From Trichosporon coremiiforme (lineage: Eukaryota; Basidiomycota; Tremellomycetes; Trichosporonales; Trichosporonaceae): DNA of 64,000 bases. The notes beneath the pieces were generated by a model. The model was given only the letters and a program-made list of their open reading frames with translations. It did no database searches and was not told the DNA's origin. The stretch lies in assembly GCA_039545355.1 (NCBI GenBank), contig BCJJ01000003.1:868001-932000 (forward strand), written 5' to 3'. Below are positions 31,468-43,000 of the stretch, piece after piece. Position 1 is the first letter of the stretch. Every line of letters begins with the position of its first letter. A program made the translations under genes and the position numbers.

Positions 31468-34014
31468 GCGAGCTCTGTAACATCTAAGTCGGATAGAGAA
31501 TAAGAATGCGATCATTAATGCGCACATCGTAATCATTGGGACGTCGAGGGGTTTGGGACTGGGGATCGGTCTTGGGCTATGGCGTCAGCTGCGTCCTAGC
31601 GGCAATTGCAGCTTACCCTGGCGAGAGTGAGCGGGCCGAGGAGTTTACAATGGTGCAGCAGTTTGAAGAATCGTGGCGCCGACAGCCGATTGATCAGCCT
31701 GGCGATTCCGAGTACCGATTCTGATACCTCAGCTCTCATTACGTAGCCTGTTCGCTTACTGATTGTGAACTCAGAGGCGTGCGTCATCCTCGTCGTCTGG
31801 AGTCAACTTAGTCCTCCGACCGATGAGCTTACAGAATGTTGCGGCATTTCGAACAATTCCCTTCCTAAAGTCAGCTGCTGCAGCAGCACTCTAGCTCACT
31901 GGCTGCGGTACTGGTGAGCTGTGGTTCCGCTCCTAACATCCCAAGTCAACTTGACTGACTTGACTTGGTGACGGCTGAGCGCGAGGCAGAAGAATCACCT
32001 CAGCCACCTCCGTCGCACGCTTAGTTCCGGCAGTGAACCCACGAACATACTGTCGTTGGTACTGACGAGTTGACTGCGACGATTCCAACCCCCGACGTCT
32101 AAAGTCGGCTCGGCCCATGAGGTGAACAGAGCCCGCAGCAGCGCTTCCCACTAAACCCCGCTCAGTCCGCTTCAGCCATGGGGGGCTCAGCTTACCAACT
32201 CTGGCTCTGGTGAGTTGTTTGCGTCTGGTTACTCTACGTCTGAAGTCAGCTTGGTATGGTGATGGATTGCTCACCAGGCAAAGGGATTGCGCTGAGAGGC
32301 AGCTTCCTGCGCATAGTCGCTTCGCTGTCTTTATATCTAACTCACCCAGTGCGAGATGAGAGGCGAGGTTGAGTGGGGCGTCCTGCGCCCTGTCGTGAGC
32401 TTTCTGTCGTACTCGTACTGTACTGGAAGCTTGCTCGCCTGGTCATACCGGATTTTGTGCGTCGCTGCGCTTTCTGTAGATCGCGAGTCGAGCACTGGAT
32501 GTCACCGGACCAGAGGCTGCCGGCAGAGGGGAAACAGGGGCCATTCTGTCGTCAGCTCTGGCTGTCGCAACCCTCCTAGCTTGCCACGCACTCGTTGCCG
32601 GTACACGATGTCCTCGATTCCCGCTCTTGTGAGCTTCGTGAGTGGCTGGACGCTTACGGCTGCCCGAAAGGCTTTTCCATAGCTTGCCCGGAGGCTCGTC
32701 AGAGGGACAGATCCCGAGAAGGTAAAACAGATGGCGACGGACTTAAGCTTGAGATCGTAAGACAACGCCAACGTGGACAGCTGCGTGGAGGGTGGTCAGC
32801 GGAGTTTAGTGCACGCCGATCCATAACGGGAGCGTGGAGCGGGTGCATGTAGAGGTTTATGACGGATTGAACGAGATGACAGGCGACGATCACAGGGGTA
32901 GCGATCTCATGCCGATGCCGAACACAAGGAGCTCTTGCACTGGGCAACCAGCTTTGCAGCCCGCTCTCAACAGGAGCAAGGAACGCACAGGGTGACGTAG
33001 ATCATCTCTGCAATGACGAACTCGACGCTTCCCAAGAGCTCTCCCACCCCGTGACGGCGTGAGTATCCCAGTCCGCATCGATTACCAGCGATCGCGCCAC
33101 CTTCCACCAGTGCCACACTCAGCAATACGATCCGTAGATCCCTTCGCTGCCTGGTAGACTCATCATGTGCCGAGGTCTATGAGCTTTCTTGCGTCCTATT
33201 AATAGGAGGGATAGGACAGATCGCCAGAGGGATGGGGGTGAGGCATCCTCGGCGTGGGAATCAGGAAACGCCACATCGTCAGTGTCAACGTCAGCAAAAT
33301 GGCATTAGCTCGTCACCCTGTCAGCGGCTCGTGACCACGAAATCTGAGTGTCCCGTTTTGTAAGACTGGGCCCCGACCGCTGTGACAGGAATGCAAAAGC
33401 GTGGTCAGATGAGAACAGGTCAGAGCCCGGCGGCCGTGCACAGACTTGCACCCAAGACCTTAGCGCCCGCGGTATGAGGCGGTGCAAGCTCCAGATTCTG
33501 GGCCGCGCAGGCTCCGCCAACGTCCCGAGTTTCCAGTACTTCTGCCTGTTCTACTCCACAATTATGCTTCTACGACGGCGCCCACACTCGGAGGCCGTAT
33601 GTCCCTCCCCGCAGCATAACTCCGCGAGTGAGAGGGATGCCTGCGCCGCGTTCCAAGATGATGGAAACGGTGCCAGTGATCGTCGGCATTGACGTAAGCT
33701 CTGCCGGGAGCTCTCCCGGAAGCCGGGGTCCCCACGTCCAAGAATGCCCAAGACATCCGAGCGGCATCGCTCCCGAGCTCGCTTGTTCGTCGCCGTTGAT
33801 AGTCGACCGTCGACGGTCAGTCTCATGAGTGTCATCGTCAGCAGCAAAGCAACAAGAAAGAATCAGTGCATTCCGACGATTCCGTGTACAACCCATTCGG
33901 AGTGAAAGTTAAAGTTATTAGAGGTAGAGGCGAAAAGACAAAAGATGAGGGAAGCTCTATGTTATTGGGAGCGCCGTCCAGTGCCGTCGAGCGCTGCCGC
34001 GCGCCAGGGCGTGC
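31468..34014. other. intergenic, about 2.5 kb with one doubtful gene
   Basis: Apart from the low-confidence multi-exon candidate at 31784-32446, no gene is supported between the dehydrogenase and the first CYSTM gene. The stretch 32450-33960 contains only short overlapping frames without domains. Confidence 0.5.
31784..32446 (-). CDS. doubtful seven-exon gene or spliced non-coding RNA
   Basis: A chain of sites on the minus strand gives exons 32346-32446, 32275-32306, 32196-32224, 32019-32150, 31900-31932, 31833-31864 and 31784-31796 and a 123-aa product in phase throughout. Intron sizes (39, 50, 45, 86, 35, 36 nt) suit this genome, and the 35- and 36-nt introns have GTGAGC or GTAAGC donors and TGAC before the AG. 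The product has a Ser/Arg-rich start, a central SPEPELWEALLRALFTSW and ends with a CSKC pair; I do not recognise it. Other frames through the same region are also open, so the reading is not unique. It could be a spliced non-coding RNA. Confidence 0.28.
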
Positions 34015-34409
34015 TTAGAACAAGCATGCTCCGAGGTTGAAACAGAGGAGGGCACCGCAGAATGCCGCTGGATGTTAGCTCGACCAGAAGTATGTTCCAG
34101 CTAGAGGCGAGGTGGGGCGAGGGCGCAGGCGACGTCGCTCGTGACGAGGACACCTCGCTCTCCCCGCCCTGTGGGCCGCGCTCACCACTCACCGAGACAT
34201 CCCGTTCCGGCCGCGGCACCGGCGCCGCCGCCGCCACTGCTGTGGCCCTGCTGGACGTAGATAGGCTGCTGCTGCTGTCCGTACTGCATGCCACCGCCCT
34301 GGCCGTAGCCTCCGTAGCTGCCGCCGTAGCTCTGCTGGTGGCCCTGGGGCATGGACGAGACGGGGTACCACTTTCCGTCCGAGGCCTGGTACATCTGCTG
34401 CTGGGACAT
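34015..34409 (-). CDS. CYSTM-like small membrane-associated protein, copy A
   Basis: Exons 34193-34409 and 34015-34067 (125-nt intron) give 89 aa. The N-terminus is MSQQQMYQASDGKWYPVSSM, followed by a Gly/Tyr/Gln-rich part, PIYVQQG, and a C-terminal GCLAAFCGALLCFNLGACLF cysteine-rich hydrophobic module. This is the plan of yeast CYSTM proteins such as YBR016W (Gln-rich, PVYVQQ, then GCLAAC...), which associate with the plasma membrane and are linked to stress and metal tolerance. Function here is inferred from that likeness. It is a tandem paralogue of the gene at 34929-35240, with the intron at the same place. Confidence 0.82.
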
Positions 34410-34928
34410 GACTGTTGTTGGCGGCTTCGGTGTTCGCGAAAGAGTAGTCGGTGGTCGATAGAGTCGGACCTCAGAGACGAGATGGGAGGAAGAGGAGTAT
34501 TAGAGTTGAGGGAATAAGTCGAGTGCTGCGATTGGGGACGAGATGGGCAGGCAGGCTGTGCGTGGGTGGCAATTTAATGTTGAGCCGGGCGCCAAGACAT
34601 TTGCCACGCGGTGGCTGGGAGGTCATTTGGTCCCGTACATTGCGCATCACGTGACGGCCTGGCCATCGATCGTTCGAGGCACTGGGTGGAAGGCTGGGCG
34701 GGAAAGCGTGAGATAAAAATAGAAGGGTCGGAATGCGTATGCGGTGAGGTCATGTAGAATGGGTGGTTGCAAGTTGCTGCGAATCAGTTAGCGATGACAC
34801 CGGGCAGCTGGAGCTACCTTTCGCCGCGAAAGCAGGCGCGAAGGTGCTCTTGAATCGTTTACTCACTGAAAATGCGAAGACGATGCCAAAAAATCGAACC
34901 AGAGGGGAAGAAATCCGCGGTGGAGCGC
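34410..34928. other. intergenic between the CYSTM paralogues, 519 bp
   Basis: Contains the promoter of copy A and the 3' end of copy B. No further gene is seen. Confidence 0.55.
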
Positions 34929-35240
34929 TTAGAAGAGACAGGCTCCAAGGTCGAAACAGAGAAGCGCACCACAAAGCGCCGCTGGACGTTAGCTTGCGAC
35001 GAGGATCTTCAGCTTACCAAGGCATCCCGCGCCACCCGCCGCCGCGCCGGCACCACCGCTGGGACGGCCCTGCTGGACGTAGATGGGCTGCTGCTGTTGG
35101 CCGTACTGCATTTGAGGCTGACCATAGCCGCCACCGCCGCCGTAACCACCGCCGCCGTAACCACCGCCACCGTAGTCCTGGGGCATGGACGAGACGGGGT
35201 ACCACTTTCCGTCGCTGGCCTGGTACATCTGCTGGCTCAT
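34929..35240 (-). CDS. CYSTM-like small membrane-associated protein, copy B
   Basis: Exons 35018-35240 and 34929-34981 (36-nt intron) give 91 aa. The N-terminal 20 residues are nearly identical to copy A (one Gln fewer), followed by Gly-Gly-Gly-Tyr repeats instead of the Ser/Gln-rich segment of copy A, then YGQQQQPIYVQQG and a C-terminal GCLAALCGALLCFDLGACLF module with the same cysteine spacing. The same exon structure, with a 53-nt last exon in both, shows a tandem duplication. Divergence is concentrated in the low-complexity middle. Confidence 0.84.
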
Positions 35241-38200
35241 GATGGGTCGAAAGTCGCTTGTGTGTCGAGGATGTGAGTAGAGTGAGTGGAGAACTCGTGA
35301 GTGGGAAACGAAGTGGATGTTAAAAGAGTAGCTATGGCCGATCTGATGACCGAAGGAGTTGGATAGGCGGTGAGCCTAGCACACGCAGCGGGCGAAGTGC
35401 GGTGACGTAGCTGCGTGAGGTGCACACAGCTTTCACGCTTAGCCTGCATCGGTCTTCTCCGGTAGCGGCGCTCACCGTGCTGGACGTCGAGTGCATCGCC
35501 TTCGACGACGCGCAGGTGTTAATGCTAAAGATATCAATGAGATTCCGGACACGAGTGCTGGCTTTGATAAGCAGGGGGGTCTGTGTAAATGCCGCAATGG
35601 CTTGTACGGGCGCCATGCGGATGGAGGCGCATCGCTTTCGGCACGTATAGTTATGTTGCGGGCATGTACGGGCGGCGGCGTGTTGGACATCTACCATCTG
35701 CGCAGCAACACCTACGCAAAGAGTTGTGGTGAACAGGCCGACTGTCATCTACGATGAGTAAAAAGAAGTGCAACGGTGAAGAAGTGGCAAACATGCGGCT
35801 CAGAATTCGGTGGCCGTGGCTTCCGTGTCCGCACCGGGTCCCGCACAGTGTCTCACATGCCTCAAAGAATTGCACAAGCTCGCCCGCGCCCCAGAAAGAG
35901 TTAGTCACCCGTAGATCCCTCGTGATGGGGTGGATCTGGGGTTCTCGCGCCTTCTCGCTCCTCGTCCTTATCGGGCTGCGAGCTCGTGATGGTACCTCAT
36001 GCTTCTGCACGCGCGACGAGCCATCTAGACCTGAGGGCGCGTGCCCAGCCGAGCGACTGAGACAGGGTCTGCGCAGTGTCTGCTAGTTGGCGTTGTGCAT
36101 AGCGCATGGAGCATGTGCCTGTGGAGCTTAATGTTCCGTGGGACGAGCGGACCGCAACGCCGCTGTCGTTGCGGCTTGCGGGCTGCCCGGCGCGATCGCC
36201 CAGCTGCACTTCCGCACTTGCGGGCAACCCGACAGGCAGAAGGCTATGCTCGTTCTGTCCCCCTTATGACATGAGCTCGGCATCTCGGCGTCTCGTCGAT
36301 GTCGACAGCAGCATAGTCCGAACATTGTCGGCGAGCAGGCAAGGCAACGGTGAGCGTATTCACGTGACGCAGCGCATCAACAGTGCGCGTGCCTGGACCG
36401 TCCGATTTTGACGAGATTTAACCGTGCCTTGAACGCGCGTTTGCTTAGGAGGCAGAGCCAGCGCGGCGCCCGATTTGTCGGGAAATTGGATGATTCGACG
36501 CAATCCGCCGAAGACTGAACCCACCGAGCGCAGCAGCGAACCAGCTCTCGATGGGGCGTCAAACGGTGCGAACGGATCAGCGACGCCAGTGGAGCCCGTC
36601 ACGCCTGCGGGGTGCGCGGGGGAGACGACCAGTCGCGAGTGATGGCGTTCGGGGAGACGGCAGGCGTTTCGGGGGGCCGTTGTGCGTTCCAGACCGCGTC
36701 GACGGAAAGCTGACCGGCTTGACGGGAATGCATGCTGAATCTGGTGGTGGGGAGAGACACTCCGAGACTGTTGCTGACCAGACCAGCATAGACACTCCGA
36801 TGTCGACGGACTGTCAGACGTAGATCATTCTGCACGCTGCCTGCGAGTGGTGCGGAGTAATGCATCTCGCAGAGCTCCGCGGGGAGATGGGCAGCCCCGA
36901 TGGGTAGTCGGGGTGGCCAGCTCGCGCTCGCACCCGGCGAGCGTCATGAGGGAACGGCCAAGATCCGGGCATGCAGCTGGTCATGTTCGGTATTTGCCCA
37001 ATGGCCAATGCCGTTGCAGCATGACTCATGGCCAGACCGCAGCCGCAAACATGCCTGGAGACCCCGACCGTTTCCTGCCGTTGCCGCAGGGAAAGACGGA
37101 AAAATTGGAAATTATCGTCCCATCGACTCGGCATCCCGCGCAGATAAGAATTGTCATTGTCGGAGACCCGCGCGATAAGTCTTCCGCTTTGGCACGCTCC
37201 TGGCTGGCCTGGCTGTCCTGGCTGGCCTGGCTCGAGGATCGAGCTCGTCATCTCCTCCTGCGGCACCAACCGCCCCGCCCCGCGCATAGCCCAGTCGCTC
37301 CCCTCTCCCCCTCAGGAACGCGAAATGCATCCAGTCCTGGATCCCAGGGCACCCGCGTCAAGTGCATAAGCTATAGGCTGCGGACGCAGGGGAGAGAGGC
37401 GATCCTGAGCCCCCGCGCGCCAGCACCTGCCATATCAACCTGCCAAGCGATCAGGCGACTGCGAGGAGCGTTCTTTCCGAGCTTCCTCCATGCCCGTAAA
37501 TCGACTGCCTCTGACAGGTCATGCAGCTGCCATGGCCGCATGATGGCTGTCGAGATCCTGCGATTCTGCGATCCTTTCATCCTGCAGCCTCCTGCCTCGC
37601 TTGCCAAGCATCAATACTGTGGGGATGGGCAATCAAGTCACTGTCCGTGGCCATATTAACAATTCTGTCGCTCTGAACCTTGTTCTGCTCTCGTGTGCAG
37701 GGACGGGCCGACGCCGGTGCACGAGCTGAGATTGCTTAGGCTTGCAGACGACGGCTCGAAGGCCCGCTTGAAACTGCTGCATGAGCGCAACATATCATCG
37801 GCGCTCCGCAGATTACCGCGTATCTTACCGAGCAATAGCTGAGGTTCCGAAGTGTGGGCGCACGAGAAGTGCGGCAGTGATCGATCACTCCCTCTCGCGG
37901 GCTCACATCGCCGGCGGCCCAGTGCCGCTGCGGCTCTGGCGAGGTCACGTTTCCGTGCGGACCGGTAAAGGCTCGCGATCAGCACCCGGCCCGGTTATAT
38001 CTCTGACTGCTGTTGCCATCGTAGCACGAGACCAGGATGCATCCATGTAGCACTCGGGAATATTCGGGAAACCTTGGAGGACTGTACGGCTGCCTCATGG
38101 TCGTGCTTGTGCATGGTGCACGACCAGAGCCCACGGCGGCTAGCACGGTTAGCGGGCTCGCGGGCTCGGCGAGTGCTGACTAGATGTGCGCTGGAACGAG

Positions 38201-39334
38201 GTCAGTGACCAGGGGAAGGGGGTGTCATGAATGTCCAGCAGTTCAGGATCGGCAGTGGCATTCGGAGCGGCGCCAGCAGCGCAGCGCACAAGCACTTGCA
38301 AGCACTAGGTCATCGAGCAGGTGTTCGGTCCATTAACGATGCCCAGCCGCGCCTGCCGCGTGGATCTCGTGGATTTCACAAATCTCGATGAGCCAGTAGC
38401 GCTTGCACTACACGACTAAATGGGATTTTAGGCACAATCTCTATCGGTGGGGGACCGTGAGTGGACCGTGAGTCGGAAGGACTTGCGAGCCGCTGCAGGA
38501 CCAGAGGGGGAGATGACCAGAGGACCTGCGGGCGATATTCGGGAGAGGAGAGTAGTAATCAGAGGCTGTGACAAGACCGAGTGCGCTGATTGGGGCACAG
38601 TCTGACGCTCTGACGGTCTGGACGGGCAGACCAGAACCAGACGGCAGACGGCGTCGCGGGCGTCGAGCATGCCGGGCACAGATGGAGAGGGCAGACGACG
38701 CGGGCGAGCGGGCGAGTCTAGTCGCTCGCTGCTCGCTGGACAGGATAGAGATTCCGGCAGCGGCAAGTCTTGTCGACCGAAAGGCAATGAGATCAGGGGC
38801 GGCACGCCAGGGACATTACCCAGGGCCGGAGGGCACCGTTCATGGCCCCCCGCCCGCCCCGGTGCCCGGTATCTGATCTGACGCCACATCCATCCAGGTC
38901 ACCCACTGACTCTCACATCGCTGCCCCGCCATACCGTACCGTAGCCGCAACCCGCAACCCGCAACCGTGGACCGCCGCTGCCGCAAGACTCGACACATCT
39001 GAGAGACACTCACCCCCGACCATTCGGCACTCACTTTTCCTTTAACACGCACCCCCATCCCCATCTTTCTTCCTCTTCTTCTTCTTCTTCTTCTCCCAGA
39101 CTTCTCCTCACCTTCTCGCTGAAACCCCCGTCGCGACCAGGTCCACCCACAACAAGCACCTCTGCCAGAGTGCCCAAAACACCACATACCTTATCGCACC
39201 TAGCATCCTACCCAGCTAGCTGCATCCCGGGGCCTCTCCGCTCGATACCCTTCTGATCCTTCCCGACGGACCCCACCGTTCTTCTGTGTTCCTTTCGTTC
39301 CAGCCGTACCTACCTGTCTAACAAAAGTCTTACA
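35241..39334. other. gene-poor stretch, about 4.1 kb
   Basis: No supported gene. The longest frame (36847-37659, plus) is partly made by the 9-bp array at 37201-37236 and has no domain. The right end (about 39010-39330) is CT-rich with a CTT microsatellite near 39065-39095 and looks like the promoter and 5' leader of the transcript that includes the ATG at 39335. Confidence 0.55.
37201..37236. repeat. 9-bp tandem array TGGCTGGCC-like x4
   Basis: Four near copies of TGGCTGGCC in non-coding DNA; it creates the Trp/Leu repeat of a chance frame. Confidence 0.75.
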
Positions 39335-39358
39335 ATGGCCGAGGCTCCCTCCTCTTCG
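39335..39358 (+). other. possible alternative first coding exon of pyruvate carboxylase
   Basis: An ATG in excellent context (TTACAATGG) starts eight codons, MAEAPSSS, directly followed by a GTGAGT donor at 39359. It lies just behind a CT-rich leader typical of strong promoters. Spliced to the CAG-flanked acceptor at 40131/40132 it would run in frame into pyruvate carboxylase and replace its basic mitochondrial-type N-terminus. Between 39359 and 40026 I see no other gene. The splicing is inferred; it could instead be a short upstream frame or a non-coding leader. Confidence 0.35.
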
Positions 39359-39976
39359 GTGAGTTCGAGTTTTCCAATTTCCTCTCAGTCCCCCCATCGC
39401 GTCCCTCGCAGGAACTGCGTCTCTGCGTCCCCGTACCTATGAACCTATGAGTTGGTCTGGAATGGCGTGCTGGCGCGTGTACGTGAACCCGTAGTCTTTC
39501 GCGACCTATGCGTCGTGTCGAGGTTTCAGGTGGAACACGCAGCCAGGACCAGCCACGACGGCCGGTCGGCGGCACGGAGCGCTGGGGAGCGGACTGGGCG
39601 CCGCTACCGCCCTGTATGTGCTCAGCTCGCATCCAGTCGCCCGGGCCATCACTGAGGCTCGTTCAGCCAGGTGTCTCTCAGGTCTTGACAGGTCCGCAAC
39701 CCCGAGCAGCGCACGCGCCTTCCCTCGTCAACGTGTTTATAACGCGCGACGTGTAGCTCTGATGGGATGTGCTTTCCCCACAGCCTTAGAAGTCGAGCAA
39801 GCCACCACCGCCTCCCTCAGAAGCGTTGCCTCTCGGAGCTCCTCATCCGCTGCTCCAGACCCAACTATTATAGCTCTCGCTCGCAACCGCTGCTCTTCTT
39901 CGGACGCTTGCCCTCCTCACCATTCTTATCTTCTGTGACCCCGCGCTCTCCCAAAATCCCCCACCTTCCCACCCAG

Positions 39977-40016
39977 TTCCCCACTGTAACCCGGACTTCC
40001 CCACTGTAACCCGGAC
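39977..40016. repeat. perfect 20-bp tandem duplication
   Basis: Two identical copies of TTCCCCACTGTAACCCGGAC end 10 bp before the pyruvate carboxylase ATG at 40027, so they lie in its 5' leader or an upstream intron. Confidence 0.9.
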
Positions 40017-40026
40017 AATCTTGCTG

Positions 40027-43000
40027 ATGCGTTCTTCTCAACTCCTGGCTCTCAAACGCGTCGTCACTCGTGTCCCCACCGCTCGTGCAATGTCCAATTC
40101 CCAATGGCGGCAATTTAATTCCACTCCTCAGGCTTGGGCCCAGCATCTTGGCCTTGACAAGTCCGCCCCTGCCATCCCTGGCACTCCCGGATCCCCCGGC
40201 ACCCCCATCCAGACGTGAGTTGCTGCCACCGTGCTACCTTCCGAGTAGCGTTCAAGAGCTGACTGTGGCAGCGTCGACCGCGTCCGCAAGCAGCAGGCCG
40301 GCCACAATGGCCCCCTCAAGAAGGTCCTCGTCGCCAACCGTGGTGAGATCGCCATCCGTGTCTTCCGTACCGCCCACGAGCTCGCCATGAGCACGGTCGC
40401 CATCTACTCGCACGAGGACCGCATGTCCGCGCACCGCTACAAGTCGGACGAGTCCTACCTCGTCGGCAAGGGCCTNGCCCCCGTCGCCGCCTACCTCTCG
40501 CAGGACGACATCNTCCGCATNGCCCTCGAGCACGGCGTNGACATGATTCACCCCGGNTACGGCTTCCTCTCCGAGAACGCCGAGTTCGCCAAGAAGGTCG
40601 AGGCCGCCGGCATTGCCTTCATCGGCCCCCGCCCCGAGACGATCGACGCTCTCGGTGACAAGACCAAGGCCCGTGACGTCGCCATGAAGACCAAGGTCCC
40701 CGTCGTCCCCGGTACCCCCGGCCCCGTCGAGTCCTACAAGGAGGCCGAGTCCTTCATCAAGGAGTACGGCTTCCCCGTCATCATCAAGGCTGCCATGGGT
40801 GGTGGTGGCCGTGGTATGCGTGTCGTCCGTGACGAGGCGTCGTTCAAGGACAACTTCGAGCGCGCCGTCTCCGAGGCCAAGTCCGCCTTCGGCGACGGAA
40901 CCGTCTTCATCGAGCGTTTCCTCGACAAGCCCCGCCACATTGAGGTCCAGCTTCTTGCCGACTCGCAGGGCAACTGCGTCCACCTGTTCGAGCGTGACTG
41001 CTCCGTCCAGCGTCGTCACCAGAAGGTTGTCGAGGTCGCCCCCGCCCCCCACCTCGACGAGAACACCCGCCAGGCTATCCTCAGCGACGCCCTGAAGCTC
41101 GCCCATGCCGTCGGCTACCGCAACGCCGGTACCGCTGAGTTCCTCGTCGACCAGCAGAACCGCCACTACTTCATCGAGATCAACCCTCGTATCCAGGTTG
41201 AGCACACCATCACCGAGGAGATCACCGGCATCGACATCGTCGCCGCTCAGATCCAGATCGCCGCCGGCGTTACCCTTGAGCAGCTCGGCCTCACCCAGGA
41301 CCACATCCACCGCCGTGGCTTCGCCATCCAGTCCCGTATCACCACCGAGGACCCTGCTGCCGGCTTCCAGCCCGACACCGGAAAGATCGAGGTCTACCGC
41401 TCGGCCGGTGGTAACGGTGTCCGCCTCGACGCTGCGTCTGGTTACGCCGGTGCGCAGATCACCCCCCACTACGACTCTCTTCTCGTCAAGTGCTCCGTCT
41501 CCGGTGCCACCTACGAGGTCGCTCGCCGCAAGATGCTCCGTGCGCTGATCGAGTTCCGTATCCGTGGTGTCAAGACCAACATCCCCTTCCTCATCCGTCT
41601 CCTCACCCACCCCGTCTTCGAGTCCGGCCGCACCTGGACCACCTTCATCGACGACACCCCCGAGCTCTTCAAGCTCGTCCAGTCGCAGAACCGTGCCCAG
41701 AAGCTCCTTGCTTACCTCGGTGACCTCACTGTCAACGGCTCGTCCATCATGGGCCAGTCCGGTGAGCCTGGCCTCAAGACCGAGGCCCTCATCCCCTCGA
41801 TTGTCGACAAGGAGGGCAAGAAGGTCGACACCTCTGTCTCGCAGCAGAAGGGTTGGCGTAACATCATCGTCAACGAGGGCCCCGAGGCCTTCGCCAAGGC
41901 TATTCGTGCCTACCCCGGCTGTCTGATCATGGACACCACCTGGCGTGACGCCCACCAGTCGCTCCTCGCGACCCGTATGCGTACTGTCGACATGGCTAAC
42001 ATTGCTAAGGAGACCTCGCACGCTCTCGCCAACGCCTACTCGCTCGAGTGCTGGGGTGGAGCCACCTTCGATGTTGCCATGCGCTTCCTCTACGAGGACC
42101 CCTGGGAGCGTCTCCGCACCCTCCGCAAGCTCGTCCCGAACATTCCCCTCCAGGCTCTTGTTCGTGGTGCCAACGCTGTCGGCTACACCTCGTACCCCGA
42201 CAACGCCATCTACGAGTTCTCCAAGAAGGCTGTTGAGAACGGTCTGGACATTTTCCGTGTCTTCGACTCGCTCAACTACTTCGAGAACCTGAAGGTCGGT
42301 ATCGACGCCGCCAAGAAGGCCGGTGGTGTCGTTGAGGGCACTATCTGTTACTCTGGTGATGTCGCGAACCCCAAGAAGACCAAGTACACCCTTGACTACT
42401 ACCTGGACCTGACCAACAAGCTCGTTGGCGAGGGTATCCACGTCCTCGGTATCAAGGACATGGCTGGTCTCCTCAAGCCCGAGGCTGCCACCATGCTCGT
42501 TGGCGCCATCCGCAAGGCCCACCCCAACCTCCCCATCCACGTCCACTCGCACGACACCGCTGGTATCGCCGTCGCCTCCATGCTCGCCGCCGCCAAGGCC
42601 GGCGCCGATGTGGTCGATGTTGCGATTGACGACCTCTCCGGTCTTACTTCGCAGCCCGCCATGGGTGCTGTCTGCGCTGCCCTCGAGCAGTCCAACCTCG
42701 GCCCCGGCATCTCGCACGCGAACATCACTGCCCTCAACACCTACTGGTCGCAGATCCGCCAGCTGTACCAATGCTTCGAGGCCAATGTCCGTGCCTCCGA
42801 CTCGGGTGTCTTCGACCACGAGATGCCCGGTGGCCAGTACACCAACCTCCAGTTCCAGGCTTCGCAGCTTGGCCTCGGCACCCAGTGGATCGAGATCAAG
42901 AAGGCCTACCAGGAGGCTAACCAGCTCTGTGGAGACATTGTCAAGGTCACTCCCTCGTCCAAGGTTGTTGGAGACTTTGCTCAGTTCATGGTCTCGAACA

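Noticed and set aside
36847..37659. 270-codon frame on the plus strand
   Set aside because: Part of it is produced by the 9-bp array at 37201-37236 and the rest has no protein-like pattern.
40252..42819. 855-codon open frame antisense to pyruvate carboxylase
   Set aside because: It is a shadow frame caused by GC-rich third positions of the real gene; composition is Gly/Val/Glu/Leu-rich without domains.
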